Part shown: piece after piece, positions 6,730-9,374 of the stretch
Numbering within the stretch: the first letter of the stretch is position 1
How the letters are laid out: each line of letters opens with the position of its first letter
NCBI GenBank assembly: GCA_964619685.1
Contig: CAZUET010000076.1
Coordinates: forward strand, 1-9,374
Reading direction: 5' to 3'
Source: RUG14300 sp964619685
GTDB lineage: Bacteria > Bacillota > Clostridia > Christensenellales > CAG-1252
Length of the DNA stretch: 9,374 bases
Made by a program: the position numbers and the translations under genes
The notes under the pieces: model-generated
Told to the model about the DNA's origin: nothing
What the model saw: the letters and a program-made list of their open reading frames with translations, nothing else
Database searches by the model: none

Positions 6730-6735
6730 GGTTGA
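6499..6735 (+). pseudogene. Truncated terminase large subunit N-terminus (duplication product)
   Basis: A 78-residue reading frame starts at GTG 6499 with GAGGA 6 nt upstream. Its first 77 residues are identical to those of the complete terminase at 6935. After Phe-Leu-Ser the repeat junction changes the frame to one Gly and a TGA at 6733-6735. It therefore ends before the Walker A motif (93-100 of the full protein) and has no ATPase or nuclease residues. It keeps its start signals and probably is translated. The N-terminal helical segment could in principle compete for partners of the terminase, but a non-functional fragment is the simpler reading. The TGA overlaps the TTG of the second small gene (TTGA, 6732-6735). 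Confidence 0.85.
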
Positions 6736-7165
6736 GCCTACGGCTTGAACGTGCGATCTTTGTTGAAAGAACGCTAAGCTTGCTCATAAGTAAAGGTATC
6801 GAGAGCGACGAAGACAAGAAACTTTATCAAGAGTTTTCGTTAGAATCTAAGGCATTGTCGATAAAAGATGTATTATCCATATATTCGACAACAACAGGTG
6901 ATAGCGAAGACATCTCAGGTTTTGAGGATTTTGAGTGCTTGTAGATGAGTTGATTGCTAAACGAAAGAGGCTTTTTGAGATAGATCCCGATAAAGATAGG
7001 TTGTTCATTGAATATGCGACAAGAAAGATATTAAAAGATAGGGAATCTATTTCAGCAATTAAGAATAGGCCTTGGTTACTCATTGAAGCAATCTTTACAG
7101 TTGTCGACAAAAAACGCAGATCGATACCGTTTTTTCTAAACACCGTTCAAAAGGAATTTTTATCG
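6730..7165 (+). repeat. 436-bp direct tandem repeat, copy 2
   Basis: Exact second copy, head to tail with the first and without intervening bases. Identity extends through G7166 and ends at C7167 versus G6731. The junction reads TATCGG then GTTGAG and shares only a single G of microhomology between the two parental ends, so it does not look like recombination between pre-existing long repeats. Confidence 0.95.
6732..6944 (+). CDS. Second copy of the 84-residue protein gene, missing its first 14 codons
   Basis: This 70-residue frame equals residues 15-84 of the protein at 6254-6508. The only usable start is TTG 6732, the former Leu15 codon; no ATG, GTG or other TTG occurs in the open frame back to the stop at 6648. 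TTG 6732 overlaps the TGA of the truncated terminase as TTGA, and AAGGAA (6715-6720) lies 11 nt upstream, so coupled reinitiation is possible though weak. Its end overlaps the GTG of the complete terminase by 10 nt and contains that gene's ribosome binding site. Its translation could thus matter for terminase expression even if the peptide does nothing. It may equally be regarded as a 5'-truncated pseudogene. Confidence 0.5.
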   Translation: MSLRLERAIFVERTLSLLISKGIESDEDKKLYQEFSLESKALSIKDVLSIYSTTTGDSEDISGFEDFECL

Positions 7166-8632
7166 GCGTTTGAAAATAATGGTACGGATAGACCATATTT
7201 TATATTAAAAGGTAGACAGCAAGGATTTACTACGCTAATTACAGCATTACAGTTATGCTACGCCATTACTCGTAAGAACTTTTCGGGTTTTACGGTTGCA
7301 GACTGCTCGGATAATGTCAATTCCATATTTAATGACAAAGCAAAGGTTGTTTATAACGCATTACCCGATATAGTAAAGCCTCACGAAAAGTATAACAGTA
7401 AAAAAGAACTGTTTTTCGATAAGCTAAACAGCTCTTGGCGTATTGCTACCGCCGGTGGTGACGCAGGACGAAGCAGAACGCTTGAATTTGCACATTTTAG
7501 TGAGGTTGCATTTTATGAGGCGTCTATCAGCGATATGCAAAAAAGCGTAGGAGAAGCACTGACATCAAATGCAGTTGTTATTTATGAAACAACGGCGAAT
7601 GGATGGAACGAGGCTAAAGACCTGTGGGATAGCGGAAGCTGTGTCAATCTATTTTTTGAATGGTGGAAAAGCGATGAATATCGAAGAAATGAAGATGTAG
7701 ATTTATCGAAAATAGATGATGCATGGCTTATAGAGAGGATCCGCTGGTTAAAGAATGAAAAAGGACTTGATGATAGTCAAATTGCTTGGTATATCCGTAA
7801 ATATAATAGCTATCTTGATAAAAATTCAATAAAACAAGAATATCCTTGCATGCCCGAGGAAGCGTTTATAGCATCGGGTGAATGCGTATTTGATAAGGAT
7901 AAAATAATTAAAAGACTTTGTGAAATATCGGATGAGGGGGAAAAGATAGACTTTGTCTATAATGCTGTAAAAGGGGAATATTGTCAGCAATTAACCGATA
8001 TTAGAATAAATTACGATTCGACAGGTGCGATCACTATTTATGAAAGACCCGAAATTAACGAAAGCTATGTTATCGGTTGCGATACGGCAGGATCGGGTGA
8101 TGACTATTTTACCGCTGTTGTGGAGCGAATTCGTGACGGTAGAACGGTAGCAATATATAAAGTAAAGAGGATCGACGAGGATCTATATGCAAAGCAACTG
8201 TACTGCTTGGGCAAATATTATAATTATGCTTTAATTGCGGTGGAGGTGAACTTTTCGGTTTGTCCGATAAGAGAACTTATTGCATTAGATTATCCCGAAT
8301 TGTATAAAAGGGCGGACGGAATTGACGGAATAGGATTTAAAACCACTCAAATTACAAGACCTATCATTATTAACGGATTAAAAATGGCATTTCGTGAGGA
8401 TCCAAATATAGAAGTATCAAAAGATATCCTATTGGAAATGCTATGCTTTATCCGTAATAAAGCAGGGCGAGAGGAAGCGGCGGTTGGAAAACACGACGAT
8501 TTGGTTATGGCAAAGGCGATAGCTCATTATGTACGAAATGGGTGTGGTCATATCACTGCACAAGACGAAAAGTCATTTATTGACAGAAATTTTAGCTTTA
8601 CGGTCAACAATAATGAAAAAATAGAATGGTAA
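6935..8632 (+). CDS. terL: Phage terminase large subunit (ATPase and nuclease), complete
   Basis: The motor that translocates and cuts phage DNA at the capsid portal. The 565 residues are a usual length. The ATPase domain shows the Walker A variant GRQQGFTT at 93-100, a Walker B-like FAHFSE with Glu190, and the coupling motif ETTANG at 218-223. The RNase H-like nuclease domain has Asp383 in VIGCDTAGSGDD, Glu437 in AVEVNF, and Asp521-Asp522 in GKHDDLVMAKAIA. All expected acidic residues are present, so the enzyme looks active. The start GTG 6935 has GAGGA (6924-6928) 6 nt upstream and overlaps the upstream small frame by 10 nt. Codons 1-77 lie in the second copy of the tandem repeat; residue 78 onward is unique. 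The next gene starts 9 nt after the stop. No portal gene follows, which is unusual. Confidence 0.93.
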   Translation: MLVDELIAKRKRLFEIDPDKDRLFIEYATRKILKDRESISAIKNRPWLLIEAIFTVVDKKRRSIPFFLNTVQKEFLSAFENNGTDRPYFILKGRQQGFTTLITALQLCYAITRKNFSGFTVADCSDNVNSIFNDKAKVVYNALPDIVKPHEKYNSKKELFFDKLNSSWRIATAGGDAGRSRTLEFAHFSEVAFYEASISDMQKSVGEALTSNAVVIYETTANGWNEAKDLWDSGSCVNLFFEWWKSDEYRRNEDVDLSKIDDAWLIERIRWLKNEKGLDDSQIAWYIRKYNSYLDKNSIKQEYPCMPEEAFIASGECVFDKDKIIKRLCEISDEGEKIDFVYNAVKGEYCQQLTDIRINYDSTGAITIYERPEINESYVIGCDTAGSGDDYFTAVVERIRDGRTVAIYKVKRIDEDLYAKQLYCLGKYYNYALIAVEVNFSVCPIRELIALDYPELYKRADGIDGIGFKTTQITRPIIINGLKMAFREDPNIEVSKDILLEMLCFIRNKAGREEAAVGKHDDLVMAKAIAHYVRNGCGHITAQDEKSFIDRNFSFTVNNNEKIEW

Positions 8633-8641
8633 GGGGGTTTA

Positions 8642-9103
8642 ATGAAGAAAGAAAAAATGAAAAATCAAGAGAATTTAGCCTTGAATAATGAAGGTTTTGA
8701 TGAAGATGTAAATGAAGAAGTCAAGAAGAGCGATTGGTTTATAAACGATCGAAAAAATTTTTTGGAGCGTTATCCTGATGTAAATTGCGAAGAGCTGTTT
8801 ACCGATAAATTTTTTTTAGGATATGCGTCGGGTAAGGTCGGAGATGAGAGCATGGCTGAGATATATGCATCATATTTGGCACTGTGTGCCGAGATTGAGA
8901 AAAAGGTTTTAGCCAAAGCAGAGCAGGATTTTGCGATTCGTTTAGCCAAAGCCAAGGCTACACCGGGGAGTTTGACCGAGAATACTCCAAGTGAAAGCCG
9001 ATTATTTACATTAGATGAGCTAAAAGGTATGACTCCAAAGGAGATTGAGCAAAACTGGGATAAGGTACAGAAATCATTGAAAAATTTAAGAAAGGAGAAA
9101 TAG
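8642..9103 (+). CDS. Putative phage scaffolding / head-assembly protein
   Basis: A 153-residue, highly charged, helical protein without Cys-rich or membrane parts, apart from a single Cys52 and Cys87. An acidic N-terminus (1-30) is followed by a segment with ERYPDVNCEELFTDKFFLGY (42-61), a central helix about 70-106, and a C-terminal motif FTLDELKGMTPKEIEQNWDK (121-140) ending in a basic tail. Short helical proteins with a YPDV-type segment and an FT..EL..M.P.EI..NW-type tail commonly lie just before phage coat genes and act, or are presumed to act, as scaffolds. That position is met here: the terminase ends 9 nt upstream and the coat gene begins 4 nt downstream. AAGGGGG (8631-8637), overlapping the terminase stop, serves as ribosome binding site; Met6 (8657) is an alternative start. 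The assignment rests on position and general pattern. Confidence 0.6.
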   Translation: MKKEKMKNQENLALNNEGFDEDVNEEVKKSDWFINDRKNFLERYPDVNCEELFTDKFFLGYASGKVGDESMAEIYASYLALCAEIEKKVLAKAEQDFAIRLAKAKATPGSLTENTPSESRLFTLDELKGMTPKEIEQNWDKVQKSLKNLRKEK

Positions 9104-9107
9104 AGGG

Positions 9108-9374
9108 ATGTCTTATAGTAATTTTATTCCGTCGGTATGGGAAGCCGGCATCAATAGAGATTTAGAGCGTAAGTGTGTATTTGCAGAAGATTGTTATCGT
9201 AAATATGAAGGATCGGTCAAGCGTCAAGGTGAATCGGTAACCATTACCGGTATCGGTAAGCCAACCATTTATGATTTAAAAGCAGGTGACAGAAATAATG
9301 AGATAAATTCAGCAGAAACTGTTGAATCTTCATCTATCGTTATGCCTATCGATCAGATCGCTTACTTTAACTAT
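9108..9374 (+). CDS. Phage major capsid protein, N-terminal part (runs off window)
   Basis: The reading frame is open from ATG 9108 to the window end, 89 codons, with no stop. It begins SNFIPSVWEAGINRDLERK. Further on come the blocks YEGSVKRQGESVTITGIGKP (34-53) and a segment ending IDQIAYFNY. This pattern (F-I-P-x-x-W near the start, Y-E-G, a V-x-I-x-x-I-G strand, then a Y-F-N/F strand) is that of a common HK97-fold coat protein group in prophages of low-GC Gram-positives. Such proteins form the capsid shell. Position after the scaffold-like gene supports the call. A ribosome binding site AAAGGAG (9091-9097) lies 10 nt upstream, and a purine run GAGGG touches the start. The lack of a 3' end prevents a length check. 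Confidence 0.75.
   Translation, partial: MSYSNFIPSVWEAGINRDLERKCVFAEDCYRKYEGSVKRQGESVTITGIGKPTIYDLKAGDRNNEINSAETVESSSIVMPIDQIAYFNY

Larger units (their letters stand above)
5308..9374 (+). mobile_element. Prophage or phage-derived packaging/head gene cluster (right end outside window)
   Basis: Terminase large subunit, a scaffold-like protein and a major capsid N-terminus occur in head-module order behind small phage-type genes and one strong promoter. The module follows housekeeping genes directly. No integrase, repressor, replication gene, portal, tail gene or attachment site is visible here. The left edge is placed at the first candidate operator only for convenience; the true boundary lies somewhere in 5172-5328. 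It may be a complete prophage read from its late end, a remnant, or a domesticated particle cluster. Confidence 0.7.

Noticed and set aside
6294..7166. Insertion sequence or programmed repeat as cause of the duplication
   Set aside because: No transposase, terminal inverted repeats or target-site duplication is seen; the junction has one base of microhomology, which fits a simple tandem duplication or an assembly error.
1..9374. CRISPR array, tRNA or rRNA genes
   Set aside because: No regularly spaced short repeats and no cloverleaf or rRNA-like sequence were found; nearly all sequence is accounted for by protein genes.

Overview
The window looks like AT-rich Bacillota DNA, most probably from a Clostridia-type host. 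It joins a housekeeping operon to the packaging end of a tailed-phage (prophage or phage-derived) gene cluster. The host call rests on three things: the parE-parC order with nearly abutting genes, a ParC whose C-terminal domain follows Gram-positive ParC and lacks a GyrA box, and strong AGGAGG-type ribosome binding sites with ATG, GTG and TTG starts. The species cannot be named from the sequence. All genes are on the + strand.

Region 1 (1-4665): a promoter at the extreme left edge drives parE (60-2102) and parC (2105-4552), the ATPase/TOPRIM and breakage-reunion subunits of topoisomerase IV. A rho-independent terminator (4634-4665) follows.

Region 2 (4677-5257): a 164-residue coiled-coil protein with a DivIVA-like N-terminus, probably a host gene. 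Its ribosome binding site touches the T-tract of the preceding terminator. It has its own terminator (5228-5257).

Region 3 (5258-5416): a control region with a textbook sigma-A promoter (TTGACA, 17 nt, TATAAT). It is flanked by two related palindromes (AGAAC-N5-GTTCT and AGAAC-N5-GTTCC), which are candidate operators, and preceded by an AT-only inverted repeat.

Region 4 (5417-9374): tightly packed phage-type genes: two small Cys-rich (zinc-ribbon-like) proteins, an 84-residue protein of unknown function, the terminase large subunit, a scaffold-like protein and the start of a major capsid protein that runs off the window. No integrase, portal or recognisable small terminase is seen.

The outstanding feature is an exact head-to-tail duplication of 436 bp (6294-6729 and 6730-7165). 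It covers most of the 84-residue gene and the first 77 codons of the terminase. It leaves one intact small gene, a 78-residue terminase fragment, an N-terminally shortened second small gene and one complete terminase (6935-8632). Every duplicated reading frame still overlaps its neighbour, so translational coupling down to the complete terminase may survive. The two copies look identical, so the event is either very recent (possibly reversible) or an assembly artefact.
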